Shown: in pieces, positions 26,175-36,500 of the stretch | Position numbering within the stretch: position 1 is the first letter of the stretch | How the letters are laid out: every line of letters starts with the position of its first letter | DNA from: a virus | Strand: one strand, 5' to 3' | IMG/VR virus record: IMGVR_UViG_3300047491_000255 | Coordinates: 1 to 64,000 of that record | DNA length: 64,000 nt | Translations under genes and position numbers: made by a program | Notes under the pieces: generated by a model | What the model was told of the DNA's origin: nothing | Database searches by the model: none | What the model saw: only the letters and a program-made list of their open reading frames with translations

Positions 26175-29081
26175 CTAAACCCCTGAATGCATTTTATCAG
26201 CAACTACCCCGGACATAGTTACTGACACAGCCCCGCCTTCTGCATACATTATGGCTTCAACTGGGTGCGGGTCAGCAGAACCAGAGTACAATGGATCGTC
26301 GGATACTGTTGTGTACCCGCTTAATGTAGCTGTAGCAAAATACGGGTTAATAGACGCCACGTTAGAGTTAGATACGCTGACAATGGACATACCGTCGTAT
26401 AGACTAACAACTGGAGTTCCCGTCCCTTCAGTTGGAGTGTATGTGCCAACTGGATTGCCGGCATCCCATGCTTTTTCAAAAACCCTATCAGGCGGAGATA
26501 GTAGCCCCCACCTAACGTCAGGTACACCAACTAGCATATAATACGCAGTTGGGGGAGTTAAATATCCATCGTGCCAATACTGTAACGAGTCACCTTGTGT
26601 CTGGTAACTACCTGTCATATCAGGGTTGATAGTTCCACTCACTATAACGTGCCCAATAAACCTGTCCGCCTCTTCTACTATGGCAACACCAGTTTCAACA
26701 GTTAAATCAGTGCTTGCCAGGTCTGGGCATAAAACATTGTGGGTTGACCATATTAGATTAAATGTGTCACCAACCACATTTTTAATCCCGCTTGCATAAG
26801 GCCATGCTGTTAAGAACTTAAAATTAACATCATGGGTATGTTTCCCATCATCACAGCTAATTTTGCCGTGTGTATGTGTTGAGGTATCAAAACCCGTTAA
26901 GTCAGGATGTGTATGCGGATAACCATATATCAGTTCGTGCGTATGGTTATATGGCAGATACCAATCGTCTACAGTATGCCCATGAACTCGTAGGGCGTGG
27001 CCATGATCAGGCAGATTGTAGATTATGTTTGTGTATGTATGGCTATGTGCTACTCCAGACGGCAATTTACCACACTTAACCCTGACTAGAACCCCATCAT
27101 CTTCTCTAGCCAAAAATTGGTGTAATTCGTCATACGGACTTACCAATGACTTTTGCTCGTCGGTTCCTGCTACTGCGCCAATAACCCCAATATGCGTCGC
27201 AGCTACAGTTTTATCCACAGCCTGCCAAGCTACTTCCGGGCTACCAGCCACATAAGCGTCTGACTCGTAGGGAATATCAGGTATGGTATATATACCTGTA
27301 ACAAACCTATTCGCCCCAGTTCCTACCGCTAATGCGGAAGTCAAGTTTACCGCAGTAATGAGTGGTGCGCTGGATTCAACTACTAGCACAACGTCCTCGG
27401 CCTTGCCAACTGGCCACTCAACATCGGCTACCTCCGCTCCAACAGTAGGTCTTGGATATGGTACTGAAACCGTATCCACGCTATCCAGAACCCAAGGCGA
27501 TAATTCATCCTCCCGGACAAACGTAACATTGCTCAAAACATCAATGTGATCCCATATACCCGCAAGGACAGGCTCGTGCGAATGGTCTGTTATCTCTACA
27601 TTATGTGTGTGGTCAGTAACTACAGTAGTGGTAAACTCGTGCGTATGGGTTGGCACAGATGCACCATGTGAATGTATGTAGTCAGCAGTTCCTATATGAT
27701 CGTGCGTTAAGTCGGAGAAAGTTGGTGTAGCAGTTAAATCGTGTTCGTGCGGAAGAGGATTAAACGCTTGAACTTGTGAATATTTTATGGTAGGTGGCGT
27801 CTCATATTTGGCCTTTACATTACCAGTGATAGGTGTGCTGGTAACAATAACAGAACCAGTAACAGGAGCCACACCGACATATTCTCCAGTAGCGTTCCAA
27901 AATTCAGTAGTTACTTTTTTGAATTTTGGAATATAAGTTTCAGTGCCATAATCATACTGAGATAGCACGAAACCAGTACCATCCTCGAACTGTATTTTAG
28001 TTTCTAGCTCGCCTTCTGCCCAAGTATCATACTCAACAAGATGGCCATCAGTAACTACATAATTGCCAGCAAGGTTCACAGACGGAGGATTAATCGTGGA
28101 GTTTGTTACGGTCAAAATATCGTTATGCTGATAATTTGAATAACCACCAGCTACATCATCTAAACTGGTTTTGTAGTATACATTTAGGTAGCTTGTATCA
28201 GCTCCCTCATTAACAATGGTCGAAATGTTAATAACATGAGGGTAGACTACAATACTTTTTGAATGCGTTGGGTCATCATACATATTAGTATCGAGATATC
28301 TGGTATATAAAGCATTTATCCCAGGATCATAGGCTCCAGTGACATAATACCTGGCAACCTTACCCTCACTATCCACTTGAACTAGCTTATTATTTTCCCC
28401 ATCAGTAGTTACCTTGACTGTCGGTGAGGCTCCAATAACCCCTTTGTGCATATCAGAAGAGGTAGATTGCCCCCCTGTGCCAACAGCACTAACCTCTGCA
28501 TCACCTATCTCATACCTAGCGTAAATAGGGGCTGTAGAGGGGCCTGTAGTCCCATCTACAGTTTGCTCGCCGTCTAGCTCACTTTCAGCAACTGTAGGGT
28601 TGGCAAAGTCTCGACACTCACGCAACGCAACATCAATGGTTTCAGAAGTTGTGTCGGCTGATAATGCACCGTCTGCTTTAGGCACGTAAAACGCAGCGGA
28701 CGCACCAACATCTTCGGTAACTACTGGCTCATCTGTACCAGTGATATGGGTTACAGAATACTTGTAAATCTTACTCTCATACCTAACTTCGTGTTTATGC
28801 GTTGTGGCTGAGCTATCGTGCGAATGGGCAACATGATCACCAAAAACAACCTGATGAGTATGTTTTTTGAACCCTGCGAGATCGTGAACGTGGTCTTCCA
28901 CATATTGCTCTGGAACAAGAATGGCAGGGTCAATGGCAGATGTATGTCCATGTTTAAATAACGGACCAACCGCAGGCATCAAATGCGGGTGTGCGGAACC
29001 AGCAGTAAGAGGGGCTAATGGCAGATACTCAAGCGAGACTACCCCACTTTTGACTACACGGGTTATTAGCTTAAATGCCAT
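26175..29081 (-). CDS. Tail fibre protein with many His-x-His motifs
   Basis: The 968-residue protein is beta-rich and has about nineteen H-x-H motifs in three blocks, near residues 30-125, 450-520 and 690-790 (for example KHTHQ, THDHIG, NHTHELI, KHTHDV). In T4 gp37 such motifs line a triple-stranded needle, with iron bound by six histidines from the three chains. A trimeric metal-stabilised fibre is therefore the best reading. The rest is Thr/Val/Ala-rich like other fibres. The start follows GGGGTTATAGA. Confidence 0.75.
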   Translation of the reverse strand: MAFKLITRVVKSGVVSLEYLPLAPLTAGSAHPHLMPAVGPLFKHGHTSAIDPAILVPEQYVEDHVHDLAGFKKHTHQVVFGDHVAHSHDSSATTHKHEVRYESKIYKYSVTHITGTDEPVVTEDVGASAAFYVPKADGALSADTTSETIDVALRECRDFANPTVAESELDGEQTVDGTTGPSTAPIYARYEIGDAEVSAVGTGGQSTSSDMHKGVIGASPTVKVTTDGENNKLVQVDSEGKVARYYVTGAYDPGINALYTRYLDTNMYDDPTHSKSIVVYPHVINISTIVNEGADTSYLNVYYKTSLDDVAGGYSNYQHNDILTVTNSTINPPSVNLAGNYVVTDGHLVEYDTWAEGELETKIQFEDGTGFVLSQYDYGTETYIPKFKKVTTEFWNATGEYVGVAPVTGSVIVTSTPITGNVKAKYETPPTIKYSQVQAFNPLPHEHDLTATPTFSDLTHDHIGTADYIHSHGASVPTHTHEFTTTVVTDHTHNVEITDHSHEPVLAGIWDHIDVLSNVTFVREDELSPWVLDSVDTVSVPYPRPTVGAEVADVEWPVGKAEDVVLVVESSAPLITAVNLTSALAVGTGANRFVTGIYTIPDIPYESDAYVAGSPEVAWQAVDKTVAATHIGVIGAVAGTDEQKSLVSPYDELHQFLAREDDGVLVRVKCGKLPSGVAHSHTYTNIIYNLPDHGHALRVHGHTVDDWYLPYNHTHELIYGYPHTHPDLTGFDTSTHTHGKISCDDGKHTHDVNFKFLTAWPYASGIKNVVGDTFNLIWSTHNVLCPDLASTDLTVETGVAIVEEADRFIGHVIVSGTINPDMTGSYQTQGDSLQYWHDGYLTPPTAYYMLVGVPDVRWGLLSPPDRVFEKAWDAGNPVGTYTPTEGTGTPVVSLYDGMSIVSVSNSNVASINPYFATATLSGYTTVSDDPLYSGSADPHPVEAIMYAEGGAVSVTMSGVVADKMHSGV

Positions 29082-29082
29082 T

Positions 29083-29958
29083 CTATAACCCCATTAGGAT
29101 TTGAGCGATTGATTTGGCTGCTAACGGTAAGCCAGTTTCCCAGCCATATATCTGTAGCTTGTCGGTAGTATTCTTGTTGATCGAGATATTATCCGCTTGC
29201 ACACCTTGAAACCCTTGTAATGCATCATACCAACCATCCGTTATTAATCCTGGAGCATCCGACAATCCAGTGACAGGATAATTAGTAATAATCACCGGCC
29301 TAGTGAAAACGGGAATCATGTCATATTGCGCTTGCTGAACGCCCTGAAGTCCCAAGGCTCCTTGATAGCCTTCCAACAATCCTCCATTGATCCAGTAATG
29401 TCCAAATTGGCCTACTGCATAACACAAGACTCTCTTACACGTCATCTTATCTTCAGCCGTATTGATTAGACCATTATAATCCTTATATCCAATTGGAACA
29501 ATATTTGCCTCATTATATTCCGTTCCGGTATAATTCCAACTCACATTCGTCCAGAACCATAAGTGCAGCATGTTACTAGTTCTATCATAAGTAACCCGAG
29601 GGGAATAACACTCTCGAAGAGGTTTAACTGCTGTTTCATCAGGGTCAGATGAAATAGTATACGGTACCCATCTAAATCCGGAGACCAAATCAGAACCCGA
29701 TATTCGAGCCCACAAAAGCACTCTCTCAGAAGGTAAAATAGGCGCTGGATCGTCTTCAGACCACATCAGATATCCCTGCGACCCAGTCTCATCCGGATTC
29801 CCTCTATAAATTTCGAGTCCTTGCGTACCCTGAGTGCCTGTCAATCCAATAGCTTCGGATACAAATGCAACAACATCTTTATCCTTGACGACTACTATCT
29901 CCGCCTGTCGAGCGATATGATAGAACAACTCTTTCTTTTCTTTTGTCCATGTAGACAT
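29083..29958 (-). CDS. Tail/virion protein with collagen-like QG repeats
   Basis: The 291-residue protein has scattered Gly-x-x-Gly elements (LTGTQGTQGLE near 38, YQGALGLQGVQQ near 195, LQGFQGVQ near 250) like those linking phage fibres, and the rest is beta-rich. It lies between the fibre gene and another tail protein, with 3-nt spacing. ATG 29958 is used; an upstream GTG adds two residues. Confidence 0.6.
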   Translation of the reverse strand: MSTWTKEKKELFYHIARQAEIVVVKDKDVVAFVSEAIGLTGTQGTQGLEIYRGNPDETGSQGYLMWSEDDPAPILPSERVLLWARISGSDLVSGFRWVPYTISSDPDETAVKPLRECYSPRVTYDRTSNMLHLWFWTNVSWNYTGTEYNEANIVPIGYKDYNGLINTAEDKMTCKRVLCYAVGQFGHYWINGGLLEGYQGALGLQGVQQAQYDMIPVFTRPVIITNYPVTGLSDAPGLITDGWYDALQGFQGVQADNISINKNTTDKLQIYGWETGLPLAAKSIAQILMGL

Positions 29959-29960
29959 AA

Positions 29961-30860
29961 TCACTCACAAATTATTATTGCTCTCATCGAAATTCCAATA
30001 TCGCCTTCATTCCTGACGACGATTTGGTTTGGAGATTCTACTGTCTGGTCTATCCCGTAAAACCCAATAGACACCTCACCTACAGTCCCTCCATTGCCAG
30101 TTCTGACAGTATTTGCAAACAAAACTTTTCCAGTAATAGAAATCACCGTTCCAGCCAGTCCGCCAGAAGCGAAATCTACCACTTCTGATCTAGTAGATAG
30201 AACTGAAACCAATCTGGATGCCGAGAAATGATACTCCTTACCATTCACATCAATATCTATATCTGCATCATTCTCGTCACCGATTGCCAGATGATTCCGG
30301 ACGAGAATCTCATCTTGAGTCAATTTATCGCCATGTGGATTATCGAAATCCAAGACATGTTGTGCCAGATCACGAGCATTCAGCTTTCCTGGAGGGTTCC
30401 TATCAATCTCATACTTATCACCAGTCAAATCTGCTTTTGCTATCAATGTCACATATTTCATAGTTATTCGAGTTGTGGATGAAACAGGAACGACAGCCGT
30501 TTCATCTTGAAATGTATTCTCTGAACCCTTGACATACAAATAGTATGAACTCCCAGCCTCTAATCCAGACCAGATTATAGACCGACTCGGATCGAAGTAA
30601 GCTCCTCCAACCGTTCCCTGAACAGACGGCTCATTGCCAGTCGATGTAAGCAACACGGAATACGTTCCATCACTATCCTTCTTGATCTGGATATTGCCTT
30701 CCCTAAATACGGCATTGACATTACCACGCATCGCTGCCATGAGCATATTTTCGACCATCTGCCACTTCAGAAGCTCCAATTCTGGCCAGATGCCATCTTT
30801 CCATCCCGGCACTGGAATACCAAATTGCTTCGTTCGTTGCTTATACTGATTCTTATTCAT
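29961..30860 (-). CDS. Tail or baseplate protein, 299 aa
   Basis: Unrecognised by family. It has a helical N terminus (MNKNQYKQRTKQFG), a central beta domain with LEAGSSYYLYVKGS like a fibronectin-type strand pair, and a C-terminal domain ending SMRAIIICE. ATG 30860 follows GGAGGGAATCA. It overlaps the upstream 67-residue gene by four bases. Position in the tail module suggests a virion role. Confidence 0.6.
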   Translation of the reverse strand: MNKNQYKQRTKQFGIPVPGWKDGIWPELELLKWQMVENMLMAAMRGNVNAVFREGNIQIKKDSDGTYSVLLTSTGNEPSVQGTVGGAYFDPSRSIIWSGLEAGSSYYLYVKGSENTFQDETAVVPVSSTTRITMKYVTLIAKADLTGDKYEIDRNPPGKLNARDLAQHVLDFDNPHGDKLTQDEILVRNHLAIGDENDADIDIDVNGKEYHFSASRLVSVLSTRSEVVDFASGGLAGTVISITGKVLFANTVRTGNGGTVGEVSIGFYGIDQTVESPNQIVVRNEGDIGISMRAIIICE

Positions 30861-31060
30861 TGATTCCCTCCAACACGATCTTCTCCACCAACCTCAGACT
30901 CACCAACAATGAATATATTTTCTCCCGGCTTCTTCGTCACGACATCGACAGAAGAATTTCTATTCGACGGTCCAGTCCTTGCTATAGTAGGAATAGAAGA
31001 AACCTTTGCCATAACTACTTGTTGAGAATTTCGAGTGAACCACTGAAGTGACTTCTTCAT
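30857..31060 (-). CDS. Small hypothetical tail-module protein, 67 aa
   Basis: ATG at 31060 overlaps the stop of the hub-like gene (TAATG) and follows AGAAGGGG. This is preferred to a longer frame starting at 31099. The protein is basic at its N terminus (MKKSLQWFTRNSQQ) and Gly/Glu-rich at its C terminus. The function is unknown. Confidence 0.55.
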   Translation of the reverse strand: MKKSLQWFTRNSQQVVMAKVSSIPTIARTGPSNRNSSVDVVTKKPGENIFIVGESEVGGEDRVGGNQ

Positions 31061-33555
31061 TATACACCCCTTCTCATGAATTCTAAATCCGTCGTCCATG
31101 TTTTTGCTTCTAAATCAACATTATGAGTCACAGACTTGATGATGTAGTCTGTTCCCCATTTATCGAATGGCTTAATGTCTGCATTGCCAGGAATTGACAA
31201 CCTTCCTGTTAAGTCATAAGAGGAACTGATCTTATCCAAGTTGTCAGCAATAGCAGATAACTGATCAGTAGTCAATACCCCAGGATATCCTTTTACGAGA
31301 CACTTCGCCCAAGGAATATCAGGGGTTGTACGCTTAGTCCTCGACTCAATTATCGGAAAAGTCGATGCTTTAGTCTGCGTTCCCTGACCTTCAGGCACAT
31401 TCTGGAGAGCCATCGCCACGACAAAGTTTCTTAGATTGTCGAAGTCTGGGGTCTTGTCGGTCATCATCATATTCGTCATATCGTATCCAATAGACCTATC
31501 TGGACCCAATGAGACCGGAAGACCATCTAACCCCAACTCATAAAAGAAAATTTTGCCGTCCCTGACAACATAGGTATGTTTCACATCATCAACAACATCA
31601 TCAAGAGCCGTCTTAACGGTTGTTCCAGACTTCCAATCAAACCGTGCAGAATTGACCTCTTCTGTTGCTGAAAGAGCAACTCCCGAATCTGCTGATCCCA
31701 TATTATATGTGATGCCTGCATAACGACAAAGATAATCCACTGCCGTTGAAAGAGTTTCGCCATCCATAAATGGAGCGTTGATGAGCGCAATATCGTCAAG
31801 CTTCTTCTCTAGTCCAATCAAAGGAACTGTCCATGTCGAATCTCCGGATAACTCGGAGTTGGCGATTCCCATTCCCAATCCATAGAAAATCTTACCACCA
31901 ACCGTACCAACTCCTCCATTAACCTCCAGGACGACTGCCCCAATACTCTGATTGGCAATAGCTTCCTGTCCGGCAACTCCATACTTGTCAACAACCATAG
32001 ACCCGTTTGATCCATCCTTGTCTATAGTTACCGTAACACTCTTGATGAACTTCTTCCAATCAGTTGCTCCTGACTCACCAGGACTACCTCCAGTCCAAGT
32101 TATATCGAAATGGCCATTGCCATTCTTGATGCTATATGACCTAGTTTCTTTTGATTCAAGAATATATGCAAACAACTCTCCAGAATAACGCTTATGAGTT
32201 TGAGAATCTGTTGACATCGTCCATGGAATATAGAAATACGACATATCGTCCAACGTTCCAGCATGTCCAGAGTTGACAGGGGATGGAAGTGCAATAGCCC
32301 AATCACTATCATCGTTCTTCGTATAAATCGTATAAACATGATAGTCGTATGTAATCTCTGTTGTATCCGTTCCAAGTAACAACCAACCATCTAACGCCAT
32401 AGACTTGATAAAGAATCTCGGTAAGTATGCGATCTCGAACCTACAATTCTTGGCAACAACGTTCATTGTTGTTCCAAAATCAACAACGGTAGCTCCACCA
32501 TCCGTCTTGACTTCCACATCCTTCGGACTTGTTGGGTCGAACCATGTCGAATAAGGAGATACTTGAATCGATGCAGACTTGATCTTACGACAAAATGTTC
32601 CAGCCGATCTTACCGTATTAGGGCTATCCTGCTGTCCACTTGAGACAATGATCCCGTTCCAGCACGGATACACATTGATGAGAAGAGGAGGCTTGTCCGT
32701 AATGTGAGCCATTTGAGGAGGACCTTCCTTTGCCGCTCCTTCGGCCAGATTGACTAAGGTATCATTCCCATCCCCATCTCCTGCAATATGAACATTCATA
32801 GTGCTTGCATTGGTGATCGTCATTGTTACTTGACCAAATGTGATAACCAAACTCCATTGATTCTGGTTGATACCATCTGTTCCATTTGACTGTGCCTTTC
32901 CAGGAGTAGTTCCAAGAATATTCAACATCAGTGAAAATGCCCCACCAACCACCAACTGAGAGCTATCCCAATCTCCCGTAACTGGATTATCAGGAGACTT
33001 TAATGACAACTCCATCGTATTATCGCCACGACTATCATCCTTGGCCTTGATAAATACATATTGAGAGCCAAAGTGTGATCCGACTTGACCATACTTATAC
33101 CATTCCGTAGATGCGGCTCCAATTACAGTCGAATTAAGTTTGTCCAGAACCCAATTCAATCCATCATACCATGCAGACGTAACATCATTCCACGTCATTG
33201 CCTCAAACACACCCTTTGGGGATTTCACCCCGTTATCCACTAAAAGTGTTGATGGTCCTATGAGTTTGGGCATAGCAGAATTATTTGGAGTAATAAGCCC
33301 AGAAGGTGCTGCCTTCATACTTTTCCAACTGTCTGTTGTAACGAAAGCTGGCTTAGCGATTTCATCTTCCACACGACTCCATATATAAAATTCTTGCCCC
33401 ATATCAGATGGATCAAAATTATCCGAACTTTGATTTTCGTTATACAAGAAGAAATCGATACTATCGAACGACTTCATCGTATACGTCTTTCGGACGGTAG
33501 ATGGGTCAGAAGGCTCATTAATTGAATTTGTAAATGTAACTACTGGATTACTCAT
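31060..33555 (-). CDS. Large tail protein, probable hub/baseplate component
   Basis: The 831-residue protein follows the tape measure gene directly, the usual place for a distal tail or hub protein. Its C-terminal third (SGTTVKTALDDVVDDVKHTYVV, GKIFFYELG, then DYIIKSVTHNVDLEAKTWTTDLEFMRRG) resembles the end of phage tail-hub proteins related to gpD/gp27. The N-terminal 500 residues are beta-rich and unassigned. No lysozyme or peptidase motif is visible. Confidence 0.6.
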   Translation of the reverse strand: MSNPVVTFTNSINEPSDPSTVRKTYTMKSFDSIDFFLYNENQSSDNFDPSDMGQEFYIWSRVEDEIAKPAFVTTDSWKSMKAAPSGLITPNNSAMPKLIGPSTLLVDNGVKSPKGVFEAMTWNDVTSAWYDGLNWVLDKLNSTVIGAASTEWYKYGQVGSHFGSQYVFIKAKDDSRGDNTMELSLKSPDNPVTGDWDSSQLVVGGAFSLMLNILGTTPGKAQSNGTDGINQNQWSLVITFGQVTMTITNASTMNVHIAGDGDGNDTLVNLAEGAAKEGPPQMAHITDKPPLLINVYPCWNGIIVSSGQQDSPNTVRSAGTFCRKIKSASIQVSPYSTWFDPTSPKDVEVKTDGGATVVDFGTTMNVVAKNCRFEIAYLPRFFIKSMALDGWLLLGTDTTEITYDYHVYTIYTKNDDSDWAIALPSPVNSGHAGTLDDMSYFYIPWTMSTDSQTHKRYSGELFAYILESKETRSYSIKNGNGHFDITWTGGSPGESGATDWKKFIKSVTVTIDKDGSNGSMVVDKYGVAGQEAIANQSIGAVVLEVNGGVGTVGGKIFYGLGMGIANSELSGDSTWTVPLIGLEKKLDDIALINAPFMDGETLSTAVDYLCRYAGITYNMGSADSGVALSATEEVNSARFDWKSGTTVKTALDDVVDDVKHTYVVRDGKIFFYELGLDGLPVSLGPDRSIGYDMTNMMMTDKTPDFDNLRNFVVAMALQNVPEGQGTQTKASTFPIIESRTKRTTPDIPWAKCLVKGYPGVLTTDQLSAIADNLDKISSSYDLTGRLSIPGNADIKPFDKWGTDYIIKSVTHNVDLEAKTWTTDLEFMRRGV

Positions 33556-33558
33556 TTA

Positions 33559-36500
33559 TCAATTCCCATATACAGTGCTACGAATTACTCTAGAGCCATC
33601 GGGCTCTCCCATAATCCTCACAACGACAGGTGCCATGACTTCACGAAATGCCTTATTGTCGAACTTGACCAGCATCTCTCCCTTGATCTCCATCCCGCCT
33701 GATCCAGACCCTTCTTTTGGCGCAGTCCCTGCGCCAGCCACACTCATAGCTCGTTCGACGGACTGTGGGACCACGGCTGCTCTAGCTGCATTATTTGCCA
33801 GTTCCGAATTCCTCGACGAAGTTGACAAACCGACACTCGACACACTTCTTCCCTTCGACCCACCGCCTTGTGTCTGGATACCACCAGTAGCCTTGCGTGT
33901 TCGAAGGGGAACCAAGCTAGACGCCTTTGTTCCACGCAGACGGAATCCACCAGTATCCAAGCCTCCCGTCTTCCATCCTCTCATCTCCCTGATTCCCGTC
34001 TTCAATCCTCCCATCTCCCTGATTCCCGTCTTCAATCCTCCCATCTCCCTGATTCCCGTCTTCAATCCTGCCATCTTACTGATATTGTAATTTCCTGACA
34101 GTCCTTTGAATTTAGATGCCGCACTACCAGTAGCCTGATTCAAACCTTTTGCCACACTAGTCTGATTATTCACCGTCTTAGCTGTGGCAGCACTACCCCC
34201 TGTTTTGACAGCACTACCCCCTGTTGCTGCTGTGGCAGCACTACCCCCTGTTTTGACAGCACTACCCCCTGTTGCTGCTGTGGCGGCACGACCCCCTGTT
34301 GCTGTGACAGCTCCACCGGCGCCTGTTGCTGTGGCAGCACGACCGCCCCCTGTTCCTCCTAAGGGTCTACCAGTAACAGCGGCAAGGATGCCCGCCGTAT
34401 TAGCCTCTGTGCCAGACATGGCGTTAGCCAAGACATCCTGTTGCTCTCTCGTAGGACCCTTGCTAAGAGCCTTGGCTACCTCAGCCATCGGACCACCCTG
34501 TTTAGCCAACTCATCCAGAGGTCCACCTGTGCCAACTCCTTCTCCCCATACACCACCTGTGAAACCACCAGTCATCCTCTTTGCCTGACGTTCAGCTATG
34601 GTTCCAGGCTTACCACCCGGAACGTCATTGACATAGATACCAGCAGCCGACTTCATGCGAGTTGCCTTGACACCCATGATGCCCACATCGGAGCCCATGC
34701 CTCTTCTTGCTCCGAAGTTGGCATTCAACTCACCAAAGACTCTTCCCAATAACCGATCCATGATGTCCTTCTGGACACCCAGTTCTTTACGACGCAACGA
34801 TAGGGTCTTGGTTGCCACGTCGGCATTTGCCTTCATCAATGCCATTCCAGCCGCAGCCTGCCTTTCAGCATCACCGGCAGCAGCTTCATATGTCTCCTGA
34901 ACCCGATCTCTGAATTGCTTAGCAATATCAAGTTGTTGCTGAGCCAATCCTACATTCATCTGTTGCAGAGCATGGATTGATGCAAACGATCCACCGAATT
35001 CAGAAGCGAATGAAGCGGCATCATCAACCAATCCCTGTTGAATATCAACCTCGGATGATCTAAGATCAGCAGACCTCTTTGCACCCTCAACAACTTCCTT
35101 CATTCGATTGAGTTCTACTGTGGCTAAATCCAATTGATACTTAGATAGTGTCGCTGCTTCTAAATCAGCCTTCTTTTTCTCCTTCAATGCCTGTTTTTCT
35201 TCTTCTGATTTACCAGCAACGTCTTCACTCCCCATGTATCTAGACAATTTCTCGATATTTTTCTCTCTATCTGCTTCTAGACCTTCAGATATTGCTTGCC
35301 TTTCTAATGCATATCTTTCCTCTGCTGTGGCCTTGACTATTTCAAAACTCTTTGTTGCCGCTTCTGACACATCTCCATAATACTCCGCCGTATTTGCCAA
35401 TACAGCAGCATAGTCTTCAAAATTTTTCAAACGAATTCCAGTCAAAGATGCATTAAACGAATCAAGAGCATTTTTAATCCCATCTCCTGCCTTACCGAGC
35501 GACTCCTCCAATTCTAGTGCTGACTGTCTAGCCTCAATAGCCAACCTTTTCTGATTCGAAATTTGAGACCGAGCGTCATTTTCTCGTGCTCTGGCGACAT
35601 CCAGAGCACCCTGTTTTGAAAGCCTATCTTCTTGACTCGCATTAGCAGGAAGCGCATTTAATTCTTCCTGTGCTTTTTTACGGGTTCTCACTAAATCTGG
35701 CAGAGATGCCTCTAATGCCTTACTTCCATCTTCGAATGATTTCGCCAACTCCTCATAATGTGAGACCCCCTCCCTGACCAGAGCCACCTGTGCTTTAACA
35801 GCATCACTTTGAGCCTTGATTCCATCCCCAACTAAACCTTCCTCCTTGGCAATCCGACCATACTGATCTGCATTTCTTTGAGCGTTCCTCATCTCCTCAT
35901 CAAGAACGGTTAGTTTTGAATTCTGAAACTCTATTTCTTCTCGGGTCAAATCATTGATACGTTTAACGGAATTATTTATCGTCTCCTGCGCCGCATTGAT
36001 TCCATTCTCAGAAGAAACAACGGCTTCTAATTGAGCTCTTTCCTTCTGAAGTAAATCCTTCTGCTCTTTTAACACATCTAATTGCCCCATAGCCTCAGTA
36101 TTCTTTTTTACTCCATCTTCATATTTACTCCAAAAATCAGCATGCCGGAGAAGTTCCTCATTCATATCTTCCAATGAGACTTCTGAGTCCGTCATAATAT
36201 TGACCATCCTGGCAATTTCCTTCTGAGTTAGAGTTTTATCCATACTACTAATTTTAGCAGACAAGCTTTTCCTCAATTCATCCATCTGTTCATTAATTTC
36301 ATCCACTTCACCTTGAGCGGCTTCCAATTCTTTTTTTGCAGGATCAATCTTTAGACCTTTTCCATCTTTAACCGCATCACGCTCATTATCTTTAGCAACC
36401 TTCAACCTATTCAACGCATTCTTTCGAGCTTCATCAAGTTCCTTTGCCATTAATGCTGTATTCACTCCCATATTATCAGTAACGGTTTTTTGAGCTGCTT

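Noticed and set aside
31055-31065. TATAAT-like sequences at 31,060, 15,230 and 60 as promoters
   Set aside because: They are ends or interiors of coding frames (GTATAATG from a stop plus start overlap), so the match is explained by codons.
33961-34080. CRISPR-like regular repeats
   Set aside because: The units are contiguous without spacers and lie in frame inside the tape measure gene.
34184-34588. Plus-strand Ala/Pro-rich frame opposite the tape measure gene
   Set aside because: It mirrors the repeat block of the real gene and has no ribosome binding site.
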